From: Paulownia fortunei
Lineage: Eukaryota > Streptophyta > Magnoliopsida > Lamiales > Paulowniaceae
Assembly: GCA_019321725.1 (NCBI GenBank)
Contig: CM033106.1
Coordinates: 23,806,965-23,870,964, forward strand
DNA length: 64,000 nt
Direction: 5' to 3'
Positions within the stretch are counted from its first letter, which is position 1; the number at the start of each line of letters is the position of its first letter. Positions 1 to 11,382 of the stretch are shown piece after piece. Below the pieces are notes generated by a model. It saw nothing but the letters and a program-made list of their open reading frames with translations. It was not told where the DNA came from and ran no database searches. A program made the translations under genes and the position numbers.

Positions 1-662
1 TTGAAAAAAAAATTGGAACATACAGAGCGATGTTTTGATAATAAAATTTAGAGTTAATTATAGAAACTTCATGAGGTTTTACATAATTATAAAATATTTA
101 TCTTTACAAATATTAAAATTATAAATACCCATTTAACATTTATCTACGTCTTACAAATTGCTCCCTATGAAGTCATCATAAAAAATAGTGACATCAGGCC
201 AAAAAAATATGAGACTTTTCTATTTTTCCCTCACCCTCACCCCTCGAAATATGTTGAGATCAAAATGCTTTGGAGCTAATTGTAATGTTTTTCAATTTCT
301 TGGGATGGAATAGTAACAATTTTTATATTCATTACATGTGGCCATTTAAGCATTTTTTTTTTAATTTTTTTTGTATATTTTCATAATTTTTTTGAAATTA
401 GTTATTTATTTGGTCAAAATTAACTTATTTTATTGTTCAAATCTCAAAGTATACCACAAGTATAATTGAGAAACTTTTAAATTCTTTATGAAAAATATTT
501 TTAAATTATTTCTATTTATTTTTCATGTTTTTTTAATTAATTAATCTTTTATCAAAATGGATTTATTTTGTTTTTCAAATTTTCCAAAATATCATAACAA
601 TAACAACTTTACATAGAACCACTTAGAATGAAAATAGTTTGAGAATATTGAATTTACAATAT
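1..662. other. AT-rich intergenic sequence
   Basis: I see no coding exon, RNA gene or clear repeat boundary in this stretch. It is strongly AT-rich with several poly-T runs, and it lies immediately upstream of the putative 5' LTR of the gypsy relic. Confidence 0.6.
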
Positions 663-1308
663 TGATGTAGCATGGAATTGCCCCATTCTTAATGGACCTA
701 GTTGGGCCAAATTTGAGTTGGGTCTATAAGAAGTATAGGTCTTAATGGGCCTTGGTAATTATCGATTGATGAAGGATTGGTTAGCCCATTGTGAGAGAAA
801 AGATAGTTACGGCCCAATTAGGTAAGGGCAAGATTGTTCGAAGGTGTTGAAATGTCTGAATTGATATGTTTGAGCTGACATGTTCGAACCGAGAATGAGT
901 ATGAACAAGTGGCTATTACTTTCAGAGATGAGAAATTGTTGTTATACTAGAATACTAGAAAAGAAAGAAGACTATTCTATGTTAATGAGCAAGATTTTAG
1001 GATATCAATCTTATCTCCGCCCAAAAATTGGTATTTTCCCTACAAGGTAAAAGAATCATTTCCTAATTTCATCATTACAACATACTATAATAAAAAGAGG
1101 TTGAACATATGATTTATTTTTTATGCACACTTAACATATAAATATTGATTAAGTAATTCAAGCTCTTGTTATTTTACTAACTTGAGTGTCGGAGTGCTTT
1201 TACAGGGCACTCACCAGCATTTTATAGTTTAATTTAGTACGTCATTCGTGTGGCTCGAGATCAGATTATTCGATCCAGAGTTCTTGATTATTGTTGTAAT
1301 TTTTGGCA
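663..1308 (+). repeat. Putative 5' LTR of Ty3/gypsy relic
   Basis: The stretch begins with a TG (TGATGTAG or TGTAGCATGG, about 663-666) and ends near TTTTGGCA at 1301-1308. It is followed directly by a sequence resembling the plant gypsy primer-binding region, ending CGCCATTTGTGGGAA at about 1321-1335 (compare the common TGGCGCCGTCTGTGGGAA type). A TATA-like AATAAAAAG lies at about 1090, and the conserved-looking tract with TTGAGTGTCGGAGTGC sits at about 1180-1200. No matching 3' LTR is visible in the window, so the left boundary rests on the TG and the position only. Confidence 0.55.
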
Positions 1309-1473
1309 TCATCAAGCAGCGCCATTTGTGGGAATTTTGAGTTGAGACGTGAGTTCTGATTGTTAATTTTGAATTCCCCATGAATTTTTGGGGAATTTGT
1401 GTGGTTTTGTTAAGAATTTATTAGATTTCTTGAGTTTCTTGAGATTTTGTTGTTTTAACTCTACTAGCGAACA

Positions 1474-2900
1474 ATGATATACCCAAAAAATTTAAATGAA
1501 GAGATGGAAAAATGCCCTAAACATGGGAGAGATCCTGATACGGAAAGCATGGATGGGGAGGAACAATCACTTGTTACCCTAACTACTATTTCCCATCCAC
1601 AATCGATTCAGAGGGAAATAGATAGAGAGGGCTTGGGCTCAAGCATGCCCATTACATTCACCTTAGAGTAATTGTAAGGTATGATTGTTGCTGCTGTTAA
1701 CACTATGCTAAAATAGAAGGAATCTACACAACCTCCTCCCTAGCCATGTGAGGGAGGTGTAGTGGCCAAAATAAAGAATAAGTCCATACCAGCAGTATAC
1801 ACGAAGAAAGCAATACCTCAGTTGGTCCAAGAAAGAATGTTGGAAAAGCTAAAGTAGATGTTGATCCAGATGTGTCACAAAAAGTAGATAACCTCCATCA
1901 TAAGCTAAAAGAAATAAAACAAAGGATGTCTGGGAAGATGATGGTGCAGAGGAAAAGAATCACTTTCTTCGAGAAAGTTATGGCGGATGAACTTCCCCTA
2001 GTTTCAAGCCACTTAACTTTGAATATGATCTGCAGACCCATGGGATCATGTTTACAGGTTTGAGAATGCAACTCTGCTCCTACGACACACGAATGGAGTG
2101 AAATATAACATTTTTCTAACTATATTAACTAAATCAACACAACAGTAGTTTAGCCAGTTATCCTCAAATTACATCAACAACTTTGACGAGTTTTGCTCGA
2201 TGTTCTTACATCAGTTCGCCAGCTCTAAGAAATACTAAAAGACTGCCTTGATATTATTTAACCTCAAGCAGAAAGAGAATGAAAGGGCTTAGGAGTTACA
2301 TTAGAAGGTTGACCACAGCTTCCTAGAAGGTCCCATCCACCTCGCATGATGTTTTCTCAAATGTCTTGGCTTAAGGACTCCATGATGGTGAGTTTTTCAG
2401 GTCTTTAGCCAAGAAACCTACTTGGACTTTTGATGAGCTATTAGCCCGAGTAGAGAAATATATTAATGTGGAGGAAACACAAAAGATAAATAGGGATGAA
2501 TGAGGAGAGAAAAAAAGGATAAGAAAAATAAAAAGCAAAAGAAAGCTGATGTTATTCAACTAATTGACCTAAGTAGAAAGGAGAGGAGGACCTCAATTAA
2601 GGTATGAAAAGTACACACCTTTGGTCATACCTCATGAACATGTGTTGATTGCAGTAGAGAGGCACACTGCCCTACAGTGGCCTAAACATACTTTGATGTT
2701 CTTAGAAAAGCTAAGTAAAAAAAGTTATGCCGATTCCATAATGATTATGGTCACATTATGGAGGATTGCTATCATTTAAAGGATGAGATTGGAAAGATAA
2801 CCATAGCAGGAGATTTTAAGGAGTTTATGTACAAGGATAGGGAACAATCGAGGGGACAAAAGATGAAGAGGTAGAACTTGCAGCCCACCACTATGGAGAA
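1474..2900 (+). pseudogene. gag relic of the gypsy element
   Basis: An open stretch starts at the ATG at 1474 (65 codons to a stop at 1671), and further short open pieces follow in changing frames. The piece at 1872-2063 begins with a hydrophilic, charged segment. The region around 2100-2480 reads, with frame changes, like the capsid part of a plant gypsy Gag, including a stretch similar to an S-F-F-R-S-L-A-K-K-P/T-W motif at about 2390-2430. The stretch at about 2640-2780 resembles a zinc-knuckle segment (C and H codons around 2725-2770, CHYHRDYGH-like but mutated). Stops and frameshifts are frequent. Assignment rests mainly on its position between the LTR and the protease. Confidence 0.55.
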
Positions 2901-3179
2901 ATAAAGAGCTTATGAAAGGGTCTGAACCCTGAGAGAATATGCCACATGCTCTCCCAAGAAGAAGAATAATATATATGATTGTAGGAGGGTCTATAGATGG
3001 GGACTCTCATCAAGTTAGGAGAGCTAATGCTCGAGCTACCATAGTTTGGCAAGAAGGAAAAAATAAAGTAACTTAGGTTACGAAAGGAGCAACAATCCAA
3101 TTTGGACCGTAGGATGAGAAAGGCCTTCAGGTTCCTCATAATGATGCTTTGGGTATCATAACTTCTATTGCAAACTACG

Positions 3180-3510
3180 ATGCGACTACAGTTTTTGTGG
3201 ACACAGGAATTCTGTAAATATTTTGTTCTATGATTGCTACAAACAGATGGACTTAGGGGTTGAACCACTACCTATAGAGACCTCACTCTTTGGATTTGCA
3301 GATAGAGCAGTCCAACCTAAATGACATATGATTTTGCCTGTGGCATTGGGCTCATTGCCTTTGAGAAAGGTTAGGATGATATATTTCTTAATAATGGATA
3401 CACCATCTGCATATAATGTTATTCTGGGCAGACCCATGCTCAACATATTTCAAGCAATGGTCTCTATTTACCATATGAAGATGAAGTTCTCAGTAGAAGA
3501 AACAGTATAG
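3180..3510 (+). pseudogene. Retroviral-type aspartic protease relic (gypsy)
   Basis: The translation contains a mutated catalytic triad segment, V-D-T-G followed by a damaged S-x-N-I-L-F, at about 3197-3227. Further on come a flap-like region and a typical gypsy protease C-terminus reading YNVILGRPMLN at about 3412-3444. In-frame stops include a TGA at about 3324 (K-*-H-M), so the domain cannot be made as one protein. The piece after it (3328-3510) is open for 60 codons and is a fragment of this domain rather than a separate gene. Confidence 0.8.
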
Positions 3511-3689
3511 GAGGTAGAAGGCGATCAATATTATGCTCAGAAGTACTATGTTGAGACATAAAGAGAGTAGATAAGGAGGAAACCATGAATATAGATACTC
3601 CTAGATAAGGTAATCAAGAAGAAAAAAGGATAAAAGTCATGTAGGGAGATGAGCTCAAACCCCATGTGCAACCTAATGAATAACTAATA

Positions 3690-4660
3690 ACAGTTGAACT
3701 GGTTCCCGGTGAACCTCAAAAGACAATAAGAATTGGCACTCAACTCAATCAACAGTTGGCAGAATTGCTGATCAATTTCCTAAGAAAGAACATAGATATA
3801 TTCGCATGGTCTACTTAGGACTTAGTTGGGATAAGTCCAGAGATAGGCAAGCATCATTTTAATGTAGATCTAGTAGCTCAGCCGATTAAGCAGAAATGAA
3901 GATATTTTGGCCATGAGAAAGATAAAATTATAGAGGATGAGGTACATAAGTTGTTGAAAGCTAGCCATATTCGCAAAATCCAATTTCCAAAGTGGTTATC
4001 TAATGCTATAATTATTTCCAAAGCAGTAGGTAAATAGATGATGTGCATTGATTTCTGAGACTTTAACAAAACATGTACAAAAGACCATTATCCTCTTCTA
4101 AGAATTGATCAGCTTGTGGATTTCACATCAGGATATGAGTTGTTAAGTATGATGAATGTCTCTCAGGGTTATCATCAAATCTTGCTTGATCCAGCGAATC
4201 ACAAGAAAGTCAACTTTGCCACTGCCATAGGCACTTACTATTGTGTAGTTATGCATTTGGATTGAAGAATATAAAAGCTACTTATCACAGATTGGTAAAT
4301 TGGATGTTCAAAAGATAACTAGGTAAGAATATAGAGGTATATGTAGATGATATGCTGGTGAAAAATAAGAAAGTAGAATCTCATATCTTTGATTTGGGAA
4401 AAAAAATTGACGTGTTGAGGAGGTATGGCATGAAATTAAATCTAGCTTAATGTTTCTTTGGAGTTAGATTTGGGAAAGTTTTAGGCTATATGGTGACTGA
4501 ACGAGGAATTAAAGTGAAACTTTATAAGGTTAGGGCAATTCTGGATATGGAACCCCCATTAGGAATCAAAGATGTGCAATGTCTTATAGGTAAAGTAACT
4601 GTGTTGAGTGGACTCATATCTAGATCAGCAGAAAGAATTCTCCATTTTTTCAAGATATTG
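3690..4660 (+). pseudogene. Reverse transcriptase relic (gypsy)
   Basis: Successive RT blocks can be read with stops between them: EDEVHKLLKASHIRKIQFP at about 3936-3992, the block with CIDF*DFNK at about 4042-4070, the SGYELLSMMNVSQGYHQI segment at about 4129-4180, and the catalytic YVDD box (V-Y-V-D-D-M-L-V) at about 4337-4360. A frame shift lies near 4250-4270, after the ATAIGTYYC-like block. The connection domain continues to about 4660. Many stops occupy positions where the family has Arg (CGA), Gln (CAG) or Trp (TGG), as expected after C-to-T change at methylated cytosines. Confidence 0.88.
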
Positions 4661-5145
4661 AGGAAATGACGTAAATTTAAATAGATAGATGAATGCCAAA
4701 AGGCTTTTAAGGAGCTAAAAAATTTCTTAGCTAAGCTTCAGTTACTTACTAAGCCTGTCCTAGGAGAAATGTTATATATATATATATATATCAGTAGGAG
4801 AGCAGACAATCAGTGTTATGCTCTTGTGATAAGAAATAAGTCAGCAGAAACCGATTTACTATGTTAATAAATTACTTTATGGAGCTGAACAAAGATATTC
4901 TGAAGTAGAGAAATGAGGATTGGCTCTAGTCATTGTTGTAAGGACACTAAAACCTTATTTTATATCGCATAAAGTGGTTGTTAGCACAAATTTGCCTTTG
5001 AAACAAATTTTGGGCAGACCCGATATCTCGGAACGAATGATCAAATGAGTTGTGTAAATAAGAAAATATGACATCGATTATCAGCCTAGAACAGCAATTA
5101 AGGCATAATCTTTAGCAGGTTTCATACAATAATTGACCAAATCGG
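4661..5145 (+). pseudogene. RNase H relic (gypsy) and truncation point
   Basis: The translation includes KPIYYVNKLLYGAEQRYSEV at about 4850-4910, followed by a stop and then LALVIVVRTLKPYF, the usual RNase H block of plant gypsy Pol. The terminal block with ILGRPDISERM and YDIDYQPR lies at about 5008-5090. A short (TA)n tract interrupts the coding region at about 4770-4790. The homologous sequence ends at about 5140-5145, where G-rich repeats start, so the element seems truncated there or joined to unrelated DNA. Confidence 0.8.
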
Positions 5146-6240
5146 AGGAGCTGAGGGGTTGGGGTTGGGGTTGGGGTTGGGCGGGGCACTGTGTATGGTA
5201 GATACTTGCATTAATCAAGCTGGGAGGGTGAGGGGTGGTTGAGGTGGAGAATAAGGAGGAAAAAGAAAAAAAAAAGAAAAAAAAAATGGTGAAAGATAAA
5301 TAAAAAATGTTGGTTAAGAGTATCAATGACAATTCACTATATGTGGAAGTGGTAAATGCTATATGATATAGTTTATGGGGTAAGTGCTTAAGTGGCACAA
5401 AATTTTATTTAGGAGAGTATTTGTTGTGGAGGTACAGTTCAAGGGAAGTAAAGTGTGTTAACCTAAGGGATAAATAACTTAGATACCTCCTACGATTTAA
5501 TTCAAAAATAAATAAAAAAAATAATTTACATTGTAACACCAACACCTCCTATCAATATTTGTTGACCAATAGATTAATTAAAAATAGTTTAATTTCATAG
5601 TCACCCCTCCAATAACCAATTAGGAGAAAAGAAAATTTCGATGAAAATAAAAAATTCTATAGAGACAAAAATGTCGTTCTGCCTAAATTTTCAAATTTAA
5701 AAAATGCTTATATATATGTGTGTATATACACTATACAAAATGAATATATATACATATATTTTAGGGGGCAGGTGTTTTGAGGAAATCAACATGAGGGGGT
5801 TGTTTAGGGATGGACGATGGGTTGGGGAGGGGGGGCGAGGCATGGGTCGCACGGTTAAAATGGGTACTTTGAGGTGATTTGGTGTTGGTGGGCGTGAGAA
5901 TGATGATAGGTTAGTATGGGCTTTTGGGTAATGTGTAATATTCGAGTCTTGCACTACTCACTCGATCAATATAGTTCATGCATTTCATGCTGCGTATGTG
6001 TCATTTGCATTTTAATTGATATTTCATAATGCATTATATTTTATACAATATTTTAATAATTAAACTTTTGAAATTGTTACCAATGTTAGTTTCCAGATTT
6101 TTTAACCTAATTGGTTGAGTTGGTACTAAAATACGAGAATTTAGGTGTCAACTATCAGATACGATTATGATACACGTAAGTGAAATGTAGCACCATTGTG
6201 TTTATCAGTGTAAGATAAACTATGCAAATAAATTAAATAG
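5146..6240. other. Intergenic, G/T-rich then AT-rich
   Basis: A short GGGGTT-type G-rich tract lies at about 5155-5182, and purine-rich runs extend to about 5290. A second G-rich patch lies at about 5764-5845. I see no gene. The open reading frames on the minus strand here are low-complexity (Pro/Gln or Ser/Thr-rich) and have no recognisable domain. Confidence 0.5.
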
Positions 6241-6251
6241 GGATAAAATAG

Positions 6252-6256
<5 letters not shown>

Positions 6257-6291
<35 letters not shown>
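6257..6291. repeat. (TAA)n microsatellite
   Basis: About ten consecutive TAA/ATA units can be read directly in the sequence. Confidence 0.9.
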
Positions 6292-6294
<3 letters not shown>

Positions 6295-6379
6295 GGACAT
6301 TATCATATTAATTAAGATGGTTTAAATTCTTACTAGAAACAAATTTGAAGGTTTATAAATAAATATCAAAATATTATGT

Positions 6380-6650
6380 ATTAATTATATATATATATAA
6401 ATATAATAATATATATACATATATATAATATATATGTATAGATGTACGAAATATATATATATAAGTATATGTGTGTAGTATAATATATATATACACACAC
6501 ATATATGTATACACGTGTTATGTTAAGGGTAAATATATATATATAATATATTGTGTAGTATAATATATATATATACACACATATATGTATACTTGTAGTG
6601 TGTAGTTATGTTAAGCATAAGTATATATATAATATATTATATTATATTTT
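6380..6650. repeat. AT-rich tandem duplication of about 80 bp
   Basis: A unit beginning GTGTAGTATAATATATATAT, followed by a CACACATATATGTATAC tract and GTTATGTTAAG, occurs at about 6473-6550 and again at about 6552-6637 with small differences. Both copies contain TA and CA dinucleotide runs able to form hairpins. The Tyr/Ile-rich open frame on the minus strand here is a by-product of these repeats. Confidence 0.8.
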
Positions 6651-8400
6651 CTTAGAAGTTAAGTTATTATAACACACACCACACAAACACAAGGCTAAAA
6701 TACCTCACACACGTTCACGGCAGCAAAGGCAAGGAAAAGAGAAGAAAAAAAAAAGAAAAGAGAAGAAAGAAATAAAGAAAAGAGAGGGTGGTCCAACAAA
6801 TTTCAACAGTAGAAATTGGAGAAAATTTTGGATAAGTCCCTTTTAATTTTTGTACGAATAAACATATATGTTTATATTGTTTATTTCTAATTTGAAAGAA
6901 AGTTTTTTATTTAAGTTAACTAGTTATCTACCTGTGAGATAATAATTAATATACATATTTAATTTAAAATTAGTCACAAGGATTTGATTTTATTATCTTG
7001 TATTAATTGGATGACGGAGTTAATTAAATTGAGGGATTAGTTATAGGATTATAACATATCAATTAAATAATATTAGAATAAATTCAAGACGAGAAATTAA
7101 GGTATTTAAAAGGTTTTAATTGGGGTAAAGTATAAAATTTTAAGGTTTTATTGTTACTTAATTAAATTTAAGATTTAAGATCCTTTATGAGATTTGATAT
7201 AGAAACCTATTGATTAAGAATGAAAATTAATACGTTATACTTTTATAGGCTGTTTTATATTTAAGGTTAGGGAGGAGAATATTGTTAACTTTCAGTAGGA
7301 TATCAAAAGTGAAAGTTAAGTGAAAATCCATTTGCAACTACAATGTATGAATATAGTATTTTATGCATTATCCATATTAAATGATATCCTTGTGTCTTGA
7401 TGTGTGTATTGTGAGTATTATACATAACTTATAGTGCATATGTTGATTGGATGATTGGACATATGATCAATTGTGTCATTGAACATGCCATTCATTAGTA
7501 TTTACACGTGCATGCATAACACGTGCTCACAGTTGAGGTTTTTAGCACGCATGACATTATTTTCAAAAAGAAAATATTTTGGTTGGCCACTACTAGTGTA
7601 CCGAGGCCCATGTGTGACTTATTTATATGATATTTGGGGCGTCGCGAGTATAACTTCTCGGAGGATCATAGAGGTTGACAAGGTGTGTGCCTCTAGTGGT
7701 CACGAGAGGGTGGACCACTTGACTGTGTCCTTATCGACGTCGTTGGTGGGAAGACTTTTGGAGGGTCAAAGGGGAAGACAGGGGGTGGACCTCTGGTGAT
7801 CCTAAGAGATGGCCCTAGACTGTGTCGATCTGTTTATGGTCACGTAATTATTGATATTGTTGAAAGTTTTATCTGATACATAGTAGGTGGGCCAAGGGCC
7901 CAGTGATGAAAAATAATTTTAAATAAAATAATTTTAATGCATTAGTTCGCATTTTTATCATGATCTTATAAAATGCATTGCATTTATATTGGATTTTTCT
8001 TTCAGCATGTACAATTTTTATTTACTGAACAGATGAGTTTGATAATATTTGAAACCATGAACTTACTGAGCGATTGGGTTCTATACAAGTTCCAATCTAA
8101 AAACTAAAACCTGATATACACTCAAAGTTTCGTGTGTGGGTCTTAAACTCAACCAAAACGGGCGAATCTAAGTTTGACTTGGACCAATTGCTATACCAAG
8201 TTCCCAACATTGTTTGTAGAAATGGTGACAGTGGTTGGAGGGTGGAGGTGGGAGGCCGATTGGCGGAGAAAAAGAAATGAATAGAAAAAGAAAAAAGAAA
8301 TAGTGAGTAATAAAAAGGGATGTTTTTTCTAATTTTAAAAAAAATATTTAATTAATAATATATTTAACCAATAAAATTATTTGTAAACATCAAAAGGTTA
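6651..8400. repeat. Intergenic; possible retroelement LTR remnant at about 7470-8110
   Basis: Between 7600 and 7830 two related segments with GTGGACC(A/T)CT and GACTGTGTC occur. They are followed by a long spacer and then a tract reading ATGAACTTACTGAGCGATTGG at about 8057-8077. Such 'ACTTACTGAG' tracts are common in LTRs of some plant gypsy elements, so an LTR remnant is plausible. No second LTR, PBS or pol domain is visible. The 108-codon open frame at 7473-7799 has no recognisable domain and I do not call it a gene. Confidence 0.3.
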
Positions 8401-8415
8401 AGATAAATTGATTAA

Positions 8416-8676
8416 AAATATGAGAAAATACTACATTGGTCAAAAAATAAATCTTAGTGAAAAATCTCTTTCTTTTCGTATAAGAAAAATATAACTTTAA
8501 ATCTCTTTCTTTAAAAATATGAGAAAATACTACATTGGTCAAAAAATAAATCTTAGTGAAAAATCTCTTTCTTTTCGTATAAGAAAAATATAACTTTAAA
8601 TCTCTTTCTTTTCGTATAAGAAAAAAGTATAACTTTAAATCTCTTTCTTTTCGTATAAGAAAAATATAACTTGAAA
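8416..8676. repeat. Nested tandem duplication (99 bp and about 37 bp units)
   Basis: A segment starting GAGAAAATACTACATTGGTC occurs at 8422 and again at 8521, giving a period of 99 bp. Inside and after it, the unit ATCTCTTTCTTTTCGTATAA plus AGAAAAATATAACTTTAA starts at 8464, 8563, 8600 and 8639, and a shortened form starts at about 8501. The near identity of the copies indicates recent local amplification. The array ends about 450 bp upstream of the USP start codon. Confidence 0.92.
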
Positions 8677-9124
8677 ATATTTTAAATATTAAAAATTAGA
8701 TAAATTTGTAAAAAAAGTGGTCAAAGCAATGACCGAAACGTTTAAGAGTCAAACTGGATTTTAACTTTTTTCTTATGATGACGTTAGATTTGTTCCGGAA
8801 TTTGTGGGAGAAAGAAACCTGTCATCAACGACGTGTCGTTATAACAATCTCTTCCCCTAAAAAGTAAATGAAAAAGTAAGAATAAACAAAGATTCAATTC
8901 GTTGATGTGAACTCGCAGTCAAAATACCATTAGAATTCAAGCCCACCATTTCCAAAACCACCGCAGCCCGCCAACTGAATCATACCACCTCCCTCCCCCA
9001 CCAACCCACCCCACCCGAAATGCATATGTATCTCAACCTTCATCATCTGTCTTCATATCCAAACAACTGATCATACATAGTTTTGTACTTTGACTGTTAC
9101 AGTACCCCTTGTACGTACAAATAA

Positions 9125-11382
9125 ATGGGAGAAAAAGGGCGCAAGATCTTGGTTGCAGTTGATGAAGGCGATGAGAGCGGTTACGCACTCTCATGGTGTC
9201 TCAAGAATTTGCTTCCTGGCCATAACTCCAAGGATACCCTTGTCCTCCTCTATGCCGTACAACCTCGAGCTGTCTACACGGCCATGGATTCTACAGGTAA
9301 AGAATACTCATTTCCTTTAGCTCAAATAGAGGGCGTTTTCAGGAAGATGAGGGTGGTTTTGTAATTTTTGTTCTATTCTCAGGGTTCTTGTTTTCTTCTG
9401 ATATAATTGCCACCATGGAGAGGTATAACAATCATGTGGCTCAGAGAGTTATGGACAAGGCTAAACGAATTTGCATGGACTTCAACGATCAAGTAATCAT
9501 TCTCTCTTTTTTGTGGGTTTTGGGGTGGGGGTAATATTGTCTTTTTCACGTTTTATATGAATTAAATTAGTGATTCTATGTGCTTTGGTGTATGTAGGTT
9601 ACGGTGGAGATGATGGTGGAGTACGGGGATCCAAGGGATGTGATATGCGAGGTGGCTGAGAAGTTGAAGGTCGAGTTTTTAGTCATGGGAAGCCATGGGT
9701 ATGGTGTCATTAAGAGGTAGGTACCCTCTTTACCCTTGGTACACTTTTACTATTTTTCTTGTGTCAGATTATTATATGCAGCAACGGCTTATGAACATAG
9801 GAACAAATTCAGGATTGGGAGTAATTCTTTAATTTTTAAAAGTTGTAATTCTTATGATTTTGAATAATAATTTAAAAAAAAAATTATTTATATAATGAAA
9901 TTTATTTTTAAAATTAACGACTAATTTGGTAATATATTGATGCAAAATATCTAATTATTTTATAAAAATAATACATTTATGTATAAATATTGTCAATAAA
10001 AATTTAGCAAACCTATGTATATGTACTGAAAAAATAAAACAATAAGTTAATATAATGTAATTATATTAAAATAAAATAAAATTCAAAAATAAATTATTGT
10101 ATTAATGAAAAATTTAGAAAAAAAATTATCACGTTATATGAGAATTCAATATTTTATAAAAATATCGTATTTTATTCGAATTACTTTTAGAAATTGAAAA
10201 AAAATTATTCCTGTGTATGATGCAAATATTATTAGTACTAATAATTCTTGATAAAATGTTGCCTTTTTCTAATAAAATTTTTACTGAATCCTAAAACACA
10301 TTTGGTGTTGCACCAAACATTTCTTGGTAAATTTATAAAATAATTTTCCCTATATCTTATTCTTGTAGTAACATTGATTTATAATCATAAATTTGGTTGT
10401 TGAACTGTAGCCCGTAAAATTCATAAATTTTTTTACCATTTTAACTCTCATACAAGTCTAAAATTTCATCATTTCAACTCTCGAGCAAGACTTTGTGCCA
10501 ACCCATGACCTTAGAGTATATATAACTTGTAAATATTTATTAAAAGATGTAATTTATTATCACAAATACTAGTCCAAGTCTCCAATATTCTATTTAAGGA
10601 TTTTAACGTGTTTGTTAAAATTTGAAATTCAATCTATTAATATTAAGATTTTTATGGATACCGAAGCAAAGACCATACTGGATGGAAATTTGAAATTCAA
10701 TCTATTGAGATTTTTATAGATACCGAACCGAAGACCAAGTTGGACGGCGAGATTTGTTTTATAATTTTAAAATATTAAAATAATTTTTTTAAAAAATAAT
10801 ATTAATAATTTTTTAAATATAAGAAAATAATATTATTAATAAAAAATTAATTATTTATAAATTTACATGCGGATGTTTTACTTTTTTTAAAATTGAAAAA
10901 TTCGAAAGATATTTGTCATTTCATATATATTTAAAATATAAATTATTTATTAATTTTATATTATTAATTTATAAGAGTATTATATTTATATTTTATATAT
11001 GACATATATGTAATGTATAATATTTTATATATAATATAAATAATTATATAAAGAGATACATAATAAATAAATTATACAGATGCACATTTTAACAAGTGGG
11101 TAGGGTCTGAGTCCTCACCCGTATATAATTTCAAAATCCATTCCAAATAATGAGAGTTTAGATTTTATCTGAAACCATTATCATAATATTTTAATAATAT
11201 TTTAAGATCTATTTTTTTTGTTTCTGAATTTTGATTATACTATATTAACGATGGCTGATAAAATAACTCCTTTCTGCAATGGCAGGGCATTTCTTGGTAG
11301 TGTGAGTACCCATTGTGCACAGAACGTGACCTGTCCAGTTCTGATAGTGAAGAAGCCAAAGTCAAATGATGCCCACCATTAA
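9125..11382 (+). CDS. Universal stress protein A-like protein (4 exons, 165 aa)
   Basis: Exons are 9125-9296, 9383-9492, 9598-9716 and 11286-11382. All introns are GT-AG and the joined frame gives 165 aa. The protein opens with MGEKGRKILVAVDEGDES, the usual first beta strand and Asp of the USP alpha/beta fold. It ends with the nucleotide-binding motif G-x2-G-x9-G-S (G125, G128, G138, S139), followed by VSTHCAQNVTCPVLIVKK. This is the ATP-binding class of single-domain plant USPs, small cytosolic or nuclear proteins linked to stress responses; the true substrate or partner is unknown. The start at 9125 is the first ATG that gives the family N-terminus. Another ATG at 9090 lies in a different frame. 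Intron 3 is long (1,569 bp) and AT-rich, with a tandem duplication. Confidence 0.95.
10619..10748. repeat. Tandem duplication in USP intron 3
   Basis: A unit beginning TTTGAAATTCAATCTATT, followed by GATTTTTAT(G/A)GATACCGAA and GAAGACCA-like sequence, occurs at about 10620-10688 and again at about 10689-10747. The second copy has lost about ten bases. It lies wholly within intron 3. Confidence 0.8.

Larger units (their letters stand above)
663..5145 (+). mobile_element. Decayed Ty3/gypsy LTR retrotransposon, integrase and 3' LTR missing
   Basis: Reading on the plus strand, the order is 5' LTR, primer-binding region, gag, aspartic protease, reverse transcriptase and RNase H, which is the Ty3/gypsy gag-PR-RT-RH order. 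The similarity stops soon after the RNase H end (reading YDIDYQPRTAIKA at about 5068-5106). No integrase zinc finger or DDE core follows; instead a G-rich stretch begins at about 5145. All domains carry in-frame stops and small indels, so the copy is dead. The protease and RT style fits the Tat/Ogre-Athila part of the plant gypsy family, an assignment made by eye. Confidence 0.85.

Noticed and set aside
2891..3446. Open frames of 125 and 69 codons on the minus strand
   Set aside because: They run antisense to the gypsy protease relic; the plus strand carries the recognisable motifs.
5081..5954. Minus-strand open frames rich in Pro, Gln, Ser and Thr
   Set aside because: They come from G-rich repeats on the plus strand and contain no domain.
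6381..6578. Tyr/Ile-rich 65-codon open frame
   Set aside because: It is a direct translation of AT/CA dinucleotide repeats.
7473..7799. 108-codon open frame with fairly normal composition
   Set aside because: No recognisable domain, no splice context; more likely part of a retroelement LTR remnant.
9090..9320. Overlapping open frame starting 35 bp before the USP start
   Set aside because: It is in another frame over exon 1, while the USP frame gives a full family match across four exons.
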